Origin: Pontiella desulfatans
GTDB taxonomy: Bacteria; Verrucomicrobiota; Kiritimatiellia; Kiritimatiellales; Pontiellaceae
NCBI RefSeq assembly: GCF_900890425.1
Contig: NZ_CAAHFG010000003.1
Span: 434,001-498,000, forward strand
Direction: 5' to 3'
DNA: 64,000 bases
This document shows positions 26,178 to 34,686 of this stretch, piece by piece (the stretch's first letter is position 1; every line of letters begins with the position of its first letter). The position numbers and the translations under genes are program-made. The notes under the pieces were generated by a model. It saw nothing but the letters and a program-made list of their open reading frames with translations, did no database searches and was not told where the DNA came from.

Positions 26178-27177
26178 GAGCATTTTAAATAATTCTATAG
26201 CCATTAGATGAGTCATTGTGTAGAGTTCTTTGCATGAGCACTCTATCACTGGATCTACGCCAGAGAATTCTGGCCACCTACGATGCCGGAGAAGGAACCC
26301 GGCAGGACATTGCTGACCGATACAAGGTATCGCTTGGTATGGTAAAGAAGCTCCTCTCGCAACGGAAGCGAACCGGCGATATCGCCCCGCTTCACAGCCA
26401 TTCAGGAAGAAAACCCTACTTCACCCAAGAGCACCGGAAGCAGATGAAAACGCTGATTGATCGGCAACCTGATATCACGTTGTGGGAGATCCGAGAGCAA
26501 CTGGAGCTCGATTGCACGCTGCCTGCCATTCACTATGTACTCAAGGACATGGGGATGAGCTTTAAAAAAAACGCTTCACGCCAGCGAGCAAGGGCGCGAA
26601 GACGTGAAACTCGCACGGGCTGAGTGGATGGCCATGCAAGGGCAACTTGACATTGCTCGGTTGGTCTTTATTGATGAGGCTGGAGCCAAGACCAATATGA
26701 CTCGGCTGTACGGACGCTCGCCGAAAAATGAGCGGGCTTACGATCACGCCCCGCATGGCCATTGGTGTACCACCACCATGATCTCCTCCATTCGTTTCAA
26801 CGGAGAAACAGCCTGCATGGCGATTGATGCCGCCACAAGCGGCGATGTATTCCGTGCCTATGTCGAACAGGTTCTAGCTCCGACTCTTCGAGTGGGCGAT
26901 ATCGTTGTGCTTGATAACCTCTCGGCTCATAAGGACAAGGCTTCGTTACAGTTGATCGAAGAAGCTGGGGCAGAGGTTTGGTTCCTTCCGCCCTACAGTC
27001 CTGATCTCAATCCCATCGAAAAGATGTGGAGCAAAGTAAAGCAATTGCTTCGCGGGGAAAAAGCGCGCTCCCTGGAATCTCTGTTTGATGCGATCGGCGC
27101 TGCCTTAGGGTGCGTTAGTGCGGCGGATGCTCAAGGTTGGTTTGCCTCATGCGGCTACAGTTTAAATTAAATTGCTC
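26178..27177 (+). mobile_element. IS630-family insertion sequence, apparently intact
   Basis: The 1000-bp element is bounded by TA on both sides (26176-26177 and 27178-27179), as expected for TA-targeting IS630/Tc1 elements. The ends are inverted repeats: GAGCA followed by an AT-rich tract and CTATAGCC on the left, and the matching TGCTC end on the right. About 22 of 28 terminal positions match when the TA is included. It encodes a two-frame transposase. Confidence 0.9.
26234..27170 (+). CDS. IS630-family transposase made from two overlapping frames
   Basis: The first frame (26234-26623) encodes the helix-turn-helix part (LRQRILATYDAGEGTRQDIA, RYKVSLGMVKKLL, IREQLELDCTLPAIHYVLKDMG). The second frame (to 27170) encodes the DDE domain: VFIDEAGAKTNMTRLYGR, VVLDNLSAHKDKA and FLPPYSPDLNPIEKMWSKVK. 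They are joined at a run of eight A (26564-26571) after GAGCTTT. Reading on in the +1 frame from the run restores the family motif KKTLHASEQGREDV. Programmed frameshifting or transcript slippage at the A run is therefore likely, and the element can be active. The second frame alone would begin at GTG 26604. Confidence 0.88.
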
Positions 27178-27180
27178 TAG

Positions 27181-27330
27181 AAACGTAAATGAACCACAGA
27201 TGAACGGGGATAAACACAGGTATCGAAACAGGATATGCATAACCGATATCCAACCCACAGGGAAGGTGGGGCCAATATCGTATCTTCTTGAATATCAGCG
27301 TCCATCCGTGTTCATCCGTGGTTCCATTCC
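27181..27330. repeat. CACAGATGAAC / GTTCATCCGTGG inverted repeat
   Basis: AACCACAGATGAACGGGGAT (from about 27190) is matched in inverted form by ATCCGTGTTCATCCGTGGTT (to about 27327). The rest of 27331-27555 shows no gene, only AT-rich sequence downstream of the HEAT-like gene. A related arm occurs near 35219. Confidence 0.55.
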
Positions 27331-27555
27331 CGAACTATTGCTGGGGCGATTAAATATTGTGAATTCTCAGCAGGGAAGGTTTGGCCACACAATTGAGAAG
27401 CAATTGCGCGCATGGAACTCAGAACCATATGGAGGATTCCTTGTTATCTTTGCGCTCTCCTGTGGCAAATAATTTCGATATTTAGCCGCCGCATCTATAA
27501 GGATAAAAGTTCCCGTCCTTCGCGTCTTGGCGGTCAATAATACCCTGGCAGAGTA

Positions 27556-27945
27556 CTAGTCCAGCCAACGGTACATCCAGCGGACGATGCTGAAGCGGTT
27601 GATTTGGCTGATGGCTTTCTCTACCGAATATTGGACGATGTAGGCGGTTGAATCGTAGGGCGGATTCTGGATTTCACCGGTATCGAGCTTGTGCAGGGCC
27701 AGCAGCGCCCGTTTGTCGCCGAGCTGCCCCAGCGCCCAGATGGCGCTGTTGCGTTTTTCGAACGAGGCACTTTCATCCTCAACCAATGCAATCAAGGCCA
27801 TGGCCGGTTCCCCTCCATAGGTTGCCTGCGCGTCCCGGGTGTAGGTTTCGACACCGTTGAAGATGAGGCGGCATCCATAGCCATAGAGAGCCAGCACCGT
27901 TAGGACGGTGATGATCATTGCGGTTCTGAAGGTTGGCTTCTTCAT
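27556..27945 (-). CDS. Membrane-anchored HEAT-repeat-like small protein
   Basis: A 129-residue protein with an N-terminal membrane segment (TAMIITVLTVLALYGYGC) and a short HEAT/PBS-lyase-like repeat (FEKRNSAIWALGQLGDKRALLALHKL). The C-terminus (VEKAISQINRFSIVRWMYRW) is amphipathic. HEAT-like repeats usually mediate protein contacts; no enzyme motif is visible. It stands alone with repeat DNA on its 3' side. Function not assignable. Confidence 0.65.
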   Translation of the reverse strand: MKKPTFRTAMIITVLTVLALYGYGCRLIFNGVETYTRDAQATYGGEPAMALIALVEDESASFEKRNSAIWALGQLGDKRALLALHKLDTGEIQNPPYDSTAYIVQYSVEKAISQINRFSIVRWMYRWLD

Positions 27946-28356
27946 CGTTTCGGGAACAACCCTAACACGGACGGTCCTGGATACAAAGGTATCGGGTGGA
28001 CGAAGTTTCGACTGCTTTTGCCGGTGCCTCCGGAGCCGATTCCGGCAACTCGTTTAGCAAAAAACAGTATTAGACTGGATCTCAATAAGCGGCGTGTCGC
28101 TTTGCAGTTTTTCCGGGCGGTTAAAATCCTGAAAAGGAACCTGTTTCGTCGGTGTTTCATCAAGTTGCTGTGTTGCAAGCCCCTGCTCAATGCCTTGTAT
28201 TCCGACTTCTTTTTGGGGGCATGAAAACAGTCGTTTTTTCATTGAAAGAGATTAAGCGGCGGTCAATCGGGGTGCTGCCGGTGGCGGGAAACAATTGGCT
28301 TGTTGGAGGGCGGCGGTAGTGCCTTAACTATCCGTTTTTGAACCAGGAGGTCTGTC
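27946..28356. other. Intergenic region, no gene recognised
   Basis: A G+C hairpin near 28022-28046 (TGCCGG with CCGGCA) is the only structure seen. AGGAGG at 28346-28351 serves the next gene. ORFs here are short and without recognisable features. Confidence 0.5.
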
Positions 28357-28728
28357 GTGAGAAGGGGTATTCGATCGATTGGCAAAATCGTAATAATGAT
28401 GGCGTTCCTGTGGTCGGTGCCGGCCATGGGAGCGGGAAGAATCAGTCAAGTCAGGCTGGTGGATGGAAAAATCGAACTGACGGTTGAAACAACACCGGGA
28501 GGGCGCTACCAGCTGCAATGCCGCGACTGCCTATGCAGCGGGGCGTGGAGCAACGAGGGTCCGGAATTCGTGGCCGTTGCCGGAGCGGAGGTTCGGACGG
28601 TGGCGATCGTGGCCGCAAGCTGCAATTTCCGTGTTGTGAAGGTTGGGCAATCCTCTTCGGAGGAATTGCCGAGCGGGCCGGGGGGATCTCCGCCCCCGCC
28701 GCCTCCGCCGCGCCCGGTAAGGGAGTAG
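28357..28728 (+). CDS. Small secreted protein with a proline-rich tail
   Basis: A 123-residue protein starting with GTG 28357 behind AGGAGG. It has a signal peptide (IVIMMAFLWSVPAMGAG) and one beta-rich module (RISQVRLVDGKIELTVETTP, YQLQCRDCLCSGAWSN, CNFRVVKVG). That module resembles the C-terminal domain of the large secreted proteins at 3145-8470 (Y-x-I-E-Y-x-D-x-L...YYRxxV). The tail SGPGGSPPPPPPPRPVRE is low complexity. Probably exported; function unknown. It converges on the membrane protein gene 8 bases away. Confidence 0.6.
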   Translation: MRRGIRSIGKIVIMMAFLWSVPAMGAGRISQVRLVDGKIELTVETTPGGRYQLQCRDCLCSGAWSNEGPEFVAVAGAEVRTVAIVAASCNFRVVKVGQSSSEELPSGPGGSPPPPPPPRPVRE

Positions 28729-28736
28729 GGCGGAGC

Positions 28737-29408
28737 CTACTGCGCCGGTATGCCGGTGCGGATGTCGAGCTGGTAGCTCGTGTTGCCGGTGCGGATGACA
28801 ACGTGGTTCATTCCGATCCGTTGGAGGATCACGCCGGGTTCGAGCTCCTCTCCTTCGGGAACAATGCTGCCGTTGATGATGGCCCGCCGTTCCCCCCGGC
28901 TTTCCGCAATGCCTGAAACCGTATACTTTTCCCTGAGCCATTCGGGCGCGTTTGCAAGCGGTTTCGGTGGTGCCGGGGCCGGGGGTGGTTTTTTCGCCAG
29001 GGTTGGTTTGGGGGGTTCCTGGGGTTCCGCCTCAAACGGGGCCACGACTTCCATCGCCGGTTCCTCGGCGAGCACTTCATCCAGGTGGTTGGCCCAGAGC
29101 GAGCCGGCAACCATCATCAGCAGGAAGCCCGCCGCGGCGTAGACCAGGAATGCGAGGAAGGTCATCCACATGGCTTCCAGATAGTCGATGCCCGTCTGCA
29201 GGCAGAACAGGATGTAGTAGACCGGGATGCTGATCCAGATGCCGCCAAACGGAATCTGCTTCACGAGTGCGGCGGAGCTGGTGATCAGCAGCAGTTTCCA
29301 GAACTCGAAGTCGTACTGGACTTTCTTGCCAATCAGCCAAAGCACCACGCCGGGCACCAGCGTGCCGATGAGCACATTCACCGCAATCGGTTGCCAATCC
29401 ATTCCCAT
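28737..29408 (-). CDS. Membrane protein with a PilP/GspC-like periplasmic domain
   Basis: About 223 residues from ATG ending at 29408, with AAGGCGG close upstream. The first 120 residues contain several hydrophobic segments (VNVLIGTLVPGVVLWLIG, IPVYYILFCLQ, FLAFLVYAAAGFLLMMVAG). A proline-rich linker (KKPPPAPAPPKPL) leads to a small domain with SGIAESRGERRAIINGSIV, then EELEPGVILQRIGMNHVVI and a RTGNTSYQLDI strand. This is the pattern of PilP/GspC homology-region domains in type IV pili and type II secretion systems. The gene is isolated from other secretion genes here, so the partner is unknown. An internal-membrane scaffold role is an inference. Confidence 0.6.
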   Translation of the reverse strand: MGMDWQPIAVNVLIGTLVPGVVLWLIGKKVQYDFEFWKLLLITSSAALVKQIPFGGIWISIPVYYILFCLQTGIDYLEAMWMTFLAFLVYAAAGFLLMMVAGSLWANHLDEVLAEEPAMEVVAPFEAEPQEPPKPTLAKKPPPAPAPPKPLANAPEWLREKYTVSGIAESRGERRAIINGSIVPEGEELEPGVILQRIGMNHVVIRTGNTSYQLDIRTGIPAQ

Positions 29409-29506
29409 TCCGCCTTCTCGAACCAAAAATCAACCCGCAAACGAAACCATGTAGCACGACCAATGCCAGCCTGCGTCCGGATGTCCGCGAGTGGGTTGAC
29501 TGCGGG

Positions 29507-30073
29507 TTATTCGGGCGTGCGGTCTTGCGGGAGCAACCAAGCAATGATGATGAACCCGATGCCGATGCCTCCGGCGATAACCAGGGGAGGGATGGCGGGG
29601 ATCAAGGCGGTATAGCCCTCGACTCCGGTTTCCGCCAGTGTTGCCTTGCCGCCACCGATGGCATGGAACATTGGCGTGGATTCCAGTGCGCCATAAAGCA
29701 GGGTGAAGAGCAACGCGCCGACGAGGCCGCCGAGAATAAAGAAGAGCGCATCTTTTCGCAGGGCTCCGGCGGCAACGAGTCCGGTGCCGGGGCAGAATCC
29801 GGAAACCGCCCAGCCCACGCCCATGAGGGCGCCCCCGGCGATTACGCCGGTGTAGGCCGTTTTCACACTCAGATGCCCCGGGTCGGCAAGACCCAGGGCC
29901 AACAGGATGAAGAGCAGCAAGCTACCGAGTCCAATGCCCAGGAGAATGGCTTTCATGAGATGGAAATCCTTTAGGCGCAACATCTCGGTGATGCGCTGGG
30001 GGTTTGCCGCCCCCGATTTTTGAAGAACGAACCCGAAGAATGTACCGATCAGAATGGCTGCAATGAGATTCAT
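29507..30073 (-). CDS. YeeE/YedE family transporter, C-terminal-type half
   Basis: A 188-residue membrane protein with about five transmembrane segments. It contains the family motif GWAVSGFCPGTGLVAAGA, where the Cys corresponds to conserved thiol residues of the sulfur-transport (DUF395) family, and FFGFVLQKSGAA near the N-terminus. YeeE/YedE proteins move thiosulfate or related sulfur species across the inner membrane. It begins immediately after its sister gene (one base between them), so the two very probably make one transporter from two half-sized subunits. Not a full-length YeeE, which carries both halves in one chain. Confidence 0.88.
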   Translation of the reverse strand: MNLIAAILIGTFFGFVLQKSGAANPQRITEMLRLKDFHLMKAILLGIGLGSLLLFILLALGLADPGHLSVKTAYTGVIAGGALMGVGWAVSGFCPGTGLVAAGALRKDALFFILGGLVGALLFTLLYGALESTPMFHAIGGGKATLAETGVEGYTALIPAIPPLVIAGGIGIGFIIIAWLLPQDRTPE

Positions 30074-30074
30074 G

Positions 30075-30656
30075 CTATTTCCCCTTCCTGAACATCAGAA
30101 TGGCGGTCGGGATGGCACACGCAAACGCACCCATTGCAAACAGGTAGCCGCTCAGCGAGGTTTGCATCATTCCGCTCATCATGTGTCCGCTGGTGCATCC
30201 CCCGGCGAGGCGCGATCCAAACAGAACCAGCACGCCGCCGGCAAAGACCACCAGATAGCGTTTGCCGGATGAGTGGCCAAACCGGTTGCGCCAGACTTCC
30301 GGTGCCACCCGGTTTCCGGGCTGCCGGTCGGACTGGAGACGGGAGGCCAGGAACCCGCCCGCGATCATGGCGAGCACGAAAACAAAGCTGTAGTTCAATG
30401 GTTTGGCGATGCTCTTTGCATATTTCCCGCCGCTCTTGTTCAAATAGGGATTGGTGCTCGCATAGCCCGATGCCGCCGAGTCGTCCTCAACCACCAGGTC
30501 GCTTGAAAACAGGTTCCAGACCATTCCGTCGAAGATGACGAACTGGGTGGAGACCCCGATCGGCTTGACCACCACCACGGCGAGCAGGAAGGCAAGGCCC
30601 AGCGCGATCCCGCTGGCTTTCCAGCTCCATTGTTTCTGATAGAGGAATTTTTTCAT
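30075..30656 (-). CDS. YeeE/YedE family transporter, GCTSGH-containing half
   Basis: A 193-residue membrane protein with segments IALGLAFLLAVVVVKPIG, FVFVLAMIAGGFLASRL, YLVVFAGGVLVLFGSRLAGG and YLFAMGAFACAIPTAILMF. The motif LAGGCTSGHMMSG is the hallmark of the YeeE/YedE (DUF395) sulfur transporters. A soluble loop (SDLVVEDDSAASGYAS to YAKSIAKPL) follows the second segment. It is the first gene of the pair. I infer uptake of thiosulfate or a persulfide carrier; no TusA or sulfurtransferase gene is adjacent, although a degenerate rhodanese exists at 2316. Its promoter must lie in 30657-30731. Confidence 0.88.
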   Translation of the reverse strand: MKKFLYQKQWSWKASGIALGLAFLLAVVVVKPIGVSTQFVIFDGMVWNLFSSDLVVEDDSAASGYASTNPYLNKSGGKYAKSIAKPLNYSFVFVLAMIAGGFLASRLQSDRQPGNRVAPEVWRNRFGHSSGKRYLVVFAGGVLVLFGSRLAGGCTSGHMMSGMMQTSLSGYLFAMGAFACAIPTAILMFRKGK

Positions 30657-30731
30657 GACACCTGTCCTTGTCCGTGAAGGATTGCAACGATTTGGTGCCC
30701 ACAGTAATCCTTGTCCATTGGCCCGTCAATT

Positions 30732-31562
30732 TTAGAACGGGGGCTGGACAACGATCATGGACCGTTGAACCGGAACGTTGAAGACTACAGACTTGGAGGA
30801 GTCGTCCGTCTCCACGCGTTCCATGATCAGGTTGACCTCGGTTCCCGCTTGGCCGCGGAGCTGCTGCACGATGTTCTGCATCGACTGCCCCTTGAAGTAG
30901 GTGGGTTCCCCCTCGCCGTTTTCGATGCCCACAATGTAGTCGCCGGGCTGGGTCATTCCGGTGGAGTCGATGGCGCTGAGGACGGTGGTGTCCATGATTC
31001 TCGGCACGCCGGTTTCATCCATGTGGATTCTCGCGCCGATACCGACCAGGGCATTTTTGTTGATGGCCTCCAGGGCCACCCTTCTTTCCTCGGGATCCTC
31101 CAGCCCCATGGCCCAGTCGATCGTGCTGGGCGTATCGATCCGGACGTTTGCGGACATCGATTGGATCAGGGCCAGTCGCCGGTCCGGGTTTTGTTCCCGG
31201 TTCAGCATGTCCTGCTTTTGCGAAAACCGCCGGGCGGCGATCTCCCAATAATTCGGGGCCGGGCGCGGCCTGCGCTGGACGGCTTTCGGGGTGGACTGCT
31301 GCGGTGCCGCCTCTTTCGCCGGGGCCTTGCCCCGGATCTCCGCCGGCTCCGGTGGTTCAATGGGTTTGGGTGGTGGCGGAGCCGTTTTGCGCACAACAAC
31401 CAGGGGTTCGTCTTTCTCCGGTTCGGTTGGGGTTTCCCGCACCTGCTCCGTCGCGGATGGTGGGGCCGCAGGTTCCGGCTCCGGCCTTTGCCGCATGCGA
31501 TAGGCGGCGCCCATCCCCAGGGCCGCGCCGATCAATAGGATGTATGGAGTAACGGTTTTCAT
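30732..31562 (-). CDS. Membrane-anchored PDZ-domain protein
   Basis: A 276-residue protein with a single N-terminal membrane segment (TPYILLIGAALGMGAAY), a long Pro/Glu/Lys-rich linker (residues about 25-95) and a folded C-terminal half. Residues about 165-275 look like a PDZ domain: VGIGARIHMDETG, VLSAIDSTGMTQPGDYIVGI, then a ligand-binding-loop region and YFKGQSMQNIVQQLRGQAG. No protease catalytic residues are present, so it is probably a scaffold or substrate-binding factor. Upstream of the transporter pair on the same strand, with a 75-base gap. Its linker style matches that of the PilP-like protein at 28737. Confidence 0.7.
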   Translation of the reverse strand: MKTVTPYILLIGAALGMGAAYRMRQRPEPEPAAPPSATEQVRETPTEPEKDEPLVVVRKTAPPPPKPIEPPEPAEIRGKAPAKEAAPQQSTPKAVQRRPRPAPNYWEIAARRFSQKQDMLNREQNPDRRLALIQSMSANVRIDTPSTIDWAMGLEDPEERRVALEAINKNALVGIGARIHMDETGVPRIMDTTVLSAIDSTGMTQPGDYIVGIENGEGEPTYFKGQSMQNIVQQLRGQAGTEVNLIMERVETDDSSKSVVFNVPVQRSMIVVQPPF

Positions 31563-31761
31563 GGTCTGAACGTCGGCATGGCATCCATGCGATTCTAGTT
31601 GGCCAACCGCTGAAACCTATCAAACCCGGCCCGGATTTGGAAGCTGGAAACGCGGTCGCGCGGCCATCCCGTCGCGAACGCTGGAGGAATTTCCTTCGTT
31701 ACCGGTGCCCGGAATCCTATTCTACGGCCCGTTGGATGGAATGAATGGAAAGGGATGGCCG

Positions 31762-32310
31762 ATGAAGGTTAAGACCATTGAAGACGCGCGCGAGTTCGTT
31801 AAGGAAGTGAAGATCTGCACCATCTTCCCTTCCGGCAAAGTGGAGCACACTTCCCTGTGGGAACAGGTGGATTTGCCGGACAAGCAACCGGGTGAATCCG
31901 GCTGGGGCGTAAAGATGGGGGCGGTCTGGACGTGGAAGAACCAGTTGCCCGCCGACTACCCGAACGAAATCTACTACGGGAAGATCAAGGGCGGATTCGC
32001 AGTCCTGATGGAGATGGACCATCTCTCCGGAACCCATTTCCCGGCGGCCTATCAACCGGTCGAATCGCTCAACCCGCTTGCGCAGCGAATCTTTGAATAC
32101 ATCCGCAACGAACCCTGGACCACCACCGAGCTGCGCAACGAGGTGGTTAGCGCATGCGGCTGTTCAAAAAGCCAGTTCGACACCGCCCTTAAGAACCTGC
32201 AAATCTCGATGAACGTCGTGCGCGACTGCGAGGCCGAACAAGACACCTGGCTCACCTTCCAGGAGGTCTATGCCGACATTTGGAACCAACACGTTCCGGA
32301 TGGGGTTTGA
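31762..32310 (+). CDS. AlkZ-related hypothetical protein
   Basis: A 182-residue cytoplasmic protein. ATG 31762 has AAAGGGA at 31749-31755; ATG 31741 is an alternative. The N-terminus (MKVKTIEDAREFVKEVKICT, then IFPSGKVEHTSLWEQVD) and the second half (RIFEYIRNEPWTTTELRNEV, CGCSKSQFDTALKNLQ) resemble the small AlkZ-related proteins that share winged-helix parts with HTH-42/AlkZ DNA glycosylases. The assignment rests on remembered pattern, not a search. No catalytic motif can be pointed to. It lies 132 bases before the ABC-F gene on the same strand. Confidence 0.5.
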   Translation: MKVKTIEDAREFVKEVKICTIFPSGKVEHTSLWEQVDLPDKQPGESGWGVKMGAVWTWKNQLPADYPNEIYYGKIKGGFAVLMEMDHLSGTHFPAAYQPVESLNPLAQRIFEYIRNEPWTTTELRNEVVSACGCSKSQFDTALKNLQISMNVVRDCEAEQDTWLTFQEVYADIWNQHVPDGV

Positions 32311-32442
32311 TGCACGCGGCAGGGGATGCCGGGTCCCGTTGCCGGGCCAATTCGTTGCAATTAGCAGTGGGGTTCCGGGGCATATGCTGATATAGCACTG
32401 CCTGCTTTTTCGGAAAAACAGACTCAACCCAGGTATTTTCAT

Positions 32443-34038
32443 ATGATTTCAACATCCAAGATCACGATGCGTTTCGGCCAAACCACCCTCTTCGAGGATG
32501 TGTCGGTTAAGTTCACGCCGGGCAACCGCTATGGATTGATCGGGGCCAACGGTTCCGGCAAATCAACCTTCATGAAAATACTGACCGGCCAACAGGACCA
32601 GACCGAAGGCGAGGTGGCGATCGGCCATGGCTGCACGCTGGGTTATCTGCGGCAGGACCACTCGGCCTTCGACAAGCACTCGATCATCGATACGGTCTAC
32701 ATGGGCAATCCGGTGCTCTGGAAGCTGCATTGCGAGCGCGAATACCTCTATTCGAAGGATGAACTCACCGATGAAGAGAACGACCGGTGCGGGCATATCG
32801 AGGAGGAGTTCGGCGATGCCGGCGGCTACACGATGGAGGCCGAAGCGGCCACCTTGCTCATCGGCCTCGGCTTTACGGAGGATTTGTTCGCGCAGGGCAT
32901 GACCGTGCTGCAGGGCGGCTTTAAGCTGCGCGTCCTGCTGGCGCAGGTGCTGTTTGGCCAGCCCGACATCCTGCTGCTCGACGAACCGACCAACCATCTC
33001 GACATGGAATCGATCGAGTGGCTCGTTGAACTGCTCAAGCGCTACAACGGAACGCTCATCACCATTTCGCACGACCGCTTCTTCCTGAATCAGGTCTGCA
33101 CCCATATCGCCGATTTGGACTACCACGAAATCCGCATGTTCCCCGGTAACTACGACGACTTTACCATCGCCAGCCTCGATGCCCGCGACCTGCAGGAGAA
33201 GGCGAACAAGAAGGTTGAAAAGCAGGCCCAGGAATTGAAGGCGTTCATTTCCCGTTTCAGCTCCAACGCCTCCAAGGCAAAGCAGGCCACCTCGCGAAAG
33301 AAAACCCTCGATAAACTCGAAATCACCAAGTTCAAGCCCAGCAGCCGCGTCTCGCCGTTCATCCGCTTTAATCCAAAGAAGCGCCTCGGCGACAAGGTGC
33401 TCAAGGCCAAGGGGGTTTCCAAGTCGTACGATGAAGAAATCTTCAGCAACTTTTCCTGCACCATCGGCCCCGAGGAACGCGTCGCCATCATTGGTAAGAA
33501 CGGGATCGGGAAAACAACGCTGCTGAACATCCTTTGCAACCAGCTAAAAGCCGATACCGGCAAAGTCATCCCCGGGGAAACCGTTGAACTCAGCATCTTC
33601 CCGCAGGATACCTCGGCGCTGCTGGATGCCGACGTCTCCGCGTTGGACTGGCTCAGCCGCTACGCCGAGCCCGGCACCTCCGAGGTCGAGCTGCGCTCCT
33701 TCATGGGCCGCATGCTCTTCCGCGGCGAGGATTGCTGGAAAAAGGTCGGTGTCCTTAGCGGCGGCGAAAAGGCCCGCCTCATCATTTCGAAAATGACGAT
33801 GGAAGGGGGCAACGTGCTGGCGCTCGACGAACCAACCAACCACCTCGACCTCGAATCCATCGAGGCGCTCAACTTTGGCCTTTCGCTGTTCCCGAACACC
33901 CTGCTCTTCGTTTCGCACGACCACCGCTTCATCGCCACCCTCGCCACCCGCATCCTCGAAGTCACCGAAGACGGCATCATCGACTATCCCGGCACCCTCG
34001 ATGACTACGAAGCCATGAAAAAAAGCCGCAAAGCCTAA
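32443..34038 (+). CDS. ybiT: ABC-F family ATPase, YbiT-type
   Basis: A 531-residue protein with two ABC ATPase domains and no membrane segments. The first has LIGANGSGKSTFMKILTG, a modified signature LQGGFKLRVLLAQ, and ILLLDEPTNHLDMESIEWL. The second has IIGKNGIGKTTLLNIL, LSGGEKARLIISKM and VLALDEPTNHLDLESIEAL. The interdomain linker (KKVEKQAQELKAFISRFSSN to SRKKTLDKLEI) is the P-site tRNA-interaction motif of ABC-F factors. These proteins bind the ribosomal E site and rescue or regulate stalled translation. Length and linker fit YbiT. It is monocistronic. Confidence 0.9.
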   Translation: MISTSKITMRFGQTTLFEDVSVKFTPGNRYGLIGANGSGKSTFMKILTGQQDQTEGEVAIGHGCTLGYLRQDHSAFDKHSIIDTVYMGNPVLWKLHCEREYLYSKDELTDEENDRCGHIEEEFGDAGGYTMEAEAATLLIGLGFTEDLFAQGMTVLQGGFKLRVLLAQVLFGQPDILLLDEPTNHLDMESIEWLVELLKRYNGTLITISHDRFFLNQVCTHIADLDYHEIRMFPGNYDDFTIASLDARDLQEKANKKVEKQAQELKAFISRFSSNASKAKQATSRKKTLDKLEITKFKPSSRVSPFIRFNPKKRLGDKVLKAKGVSKSYDEEIFSNFSCTIGPEERVAIIGKNGIGKTTLLNILCNQLKADTGKVIPGETVELSIFPQDTSALLDADVSALDWLSRYAEPGTSEVELRSFMGRMLFRGEDCWKKVGVLSGGEKARLIISKMTMEGGNVLALDEPTNHLDLESIEALNFGLSLFPNTLLFVSHDHRFIATLATRILEVTEDGIIDYPGTLDDYEAMKKSRKA

Positions 34039-34326
34039 CCCAGCAGAGCCGGAACCAAATTTTACCACCCGGTTGCCGCTTCGCTGCCGTCGCTTCGCGC
34101 CAGCCTCACTTCGTGTCGCTAGAGAGCACCGAGACACAGAGAACTCCATCCCTCTGTGCTCCGTGTCCTCAGTGGTAAAAAAACCGTCGCCGCGAAGCAT
34201 GATTTTCTGAAAGAAAATAGAGAGCAACGCGATCGATTCAACATGATAGGATTTGAATAGAAAGGGACTAGGTTTTTTCCAAGACTGCGCCCGGAACAAA
34301 AGGCCTTCGGCAGCCGATGCCAAGCC

Positions 34327-34390
34327 GTAGCTCGCATGTCCGATGCGAGTTCCCGCTACCAAGGAAACGCGGATCGGATATCCGCGCTAC
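34327..34390. repeat. Head-to-head REP-like hairpin pair (BIME-like)
   Basis: On the + strand: GTAG (34327-34330), CTCGCATG, TCC, GATGCGAG. On the - strand: GTAG (34390-34387), CGCGGATA, TCC, GATCCGCG (to 34368). Each stem pairs in 7 of 8 positions. Layout and TCC loop equal those of the pair at 8478-8558. Confidence 0.72.
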
Positions 34391-34537
34391 GCCGGACAAC
34401 ATGTTCGCTAAGGAACAACATGTTGCTCCTGCCCTTCGGCGAAGGGCCTAATAAACGGTCGGGTAGCTCCAAAAGGAACCCTTGTCGCACACTGGTTGTT
34501 TGATCGCTTATACCGAATTAAACGCACTCATACCTAT

Positions 34538-34621
34538 TTCACAGGACTATTGATAACAGGACTATTTGGTCGTCGAAGATCATGATTTTAAAGATAGTCC
34601 TGTTATCAATAATCCTGTGAA
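34538..34621. repeat. 84-bp hairpin element with 28-bp arms
   Basis: The arms 34538-34565 and 34594-34621 are inverted copies with one mismatch in 28 (beginning TTCACAGGA, ending GATAACAGGACTAT). The loop is 28 bases. Each arm carries two copies of ACAGGACTAT or a close variant. No coding capacity. Nearby, TTATACCGAATTAAAC at 34508 resembles the end of the element at 35264. Confidence 0.72.
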
Positions 34622-34686
34622 CCCCTTTGGTTGAGATTAGACCGCGCTGGACTCCCAGAGGTGAGGCGATTCAGGTTGGTTGCATA

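Larger units (their letters stand above)
34039..34686. other. Repeat cluster between ABC-F and truncated-hemoglobin genes
   Basis: No gene seen. In order it holds an ACCACAGAG-family element (about 34112-34186, GCTAGAGAGCACCGAGACAC to GTGTCCTCAGTGGTAAAAAA), a head-to-head REP-like pair, a CCCTTCG-G-CGAAGGG hairpin (about 34433-34447), and an 84-bp hairpin with 28-bp arms. Confidence 0.65.

Noticed and set aside
28018-28224. A 68-codon basic ORF in the gap before 28357
   Set aside because: No ribosome-binding site, no similarity recognised, and composition like the surrounding non-coding DNA.
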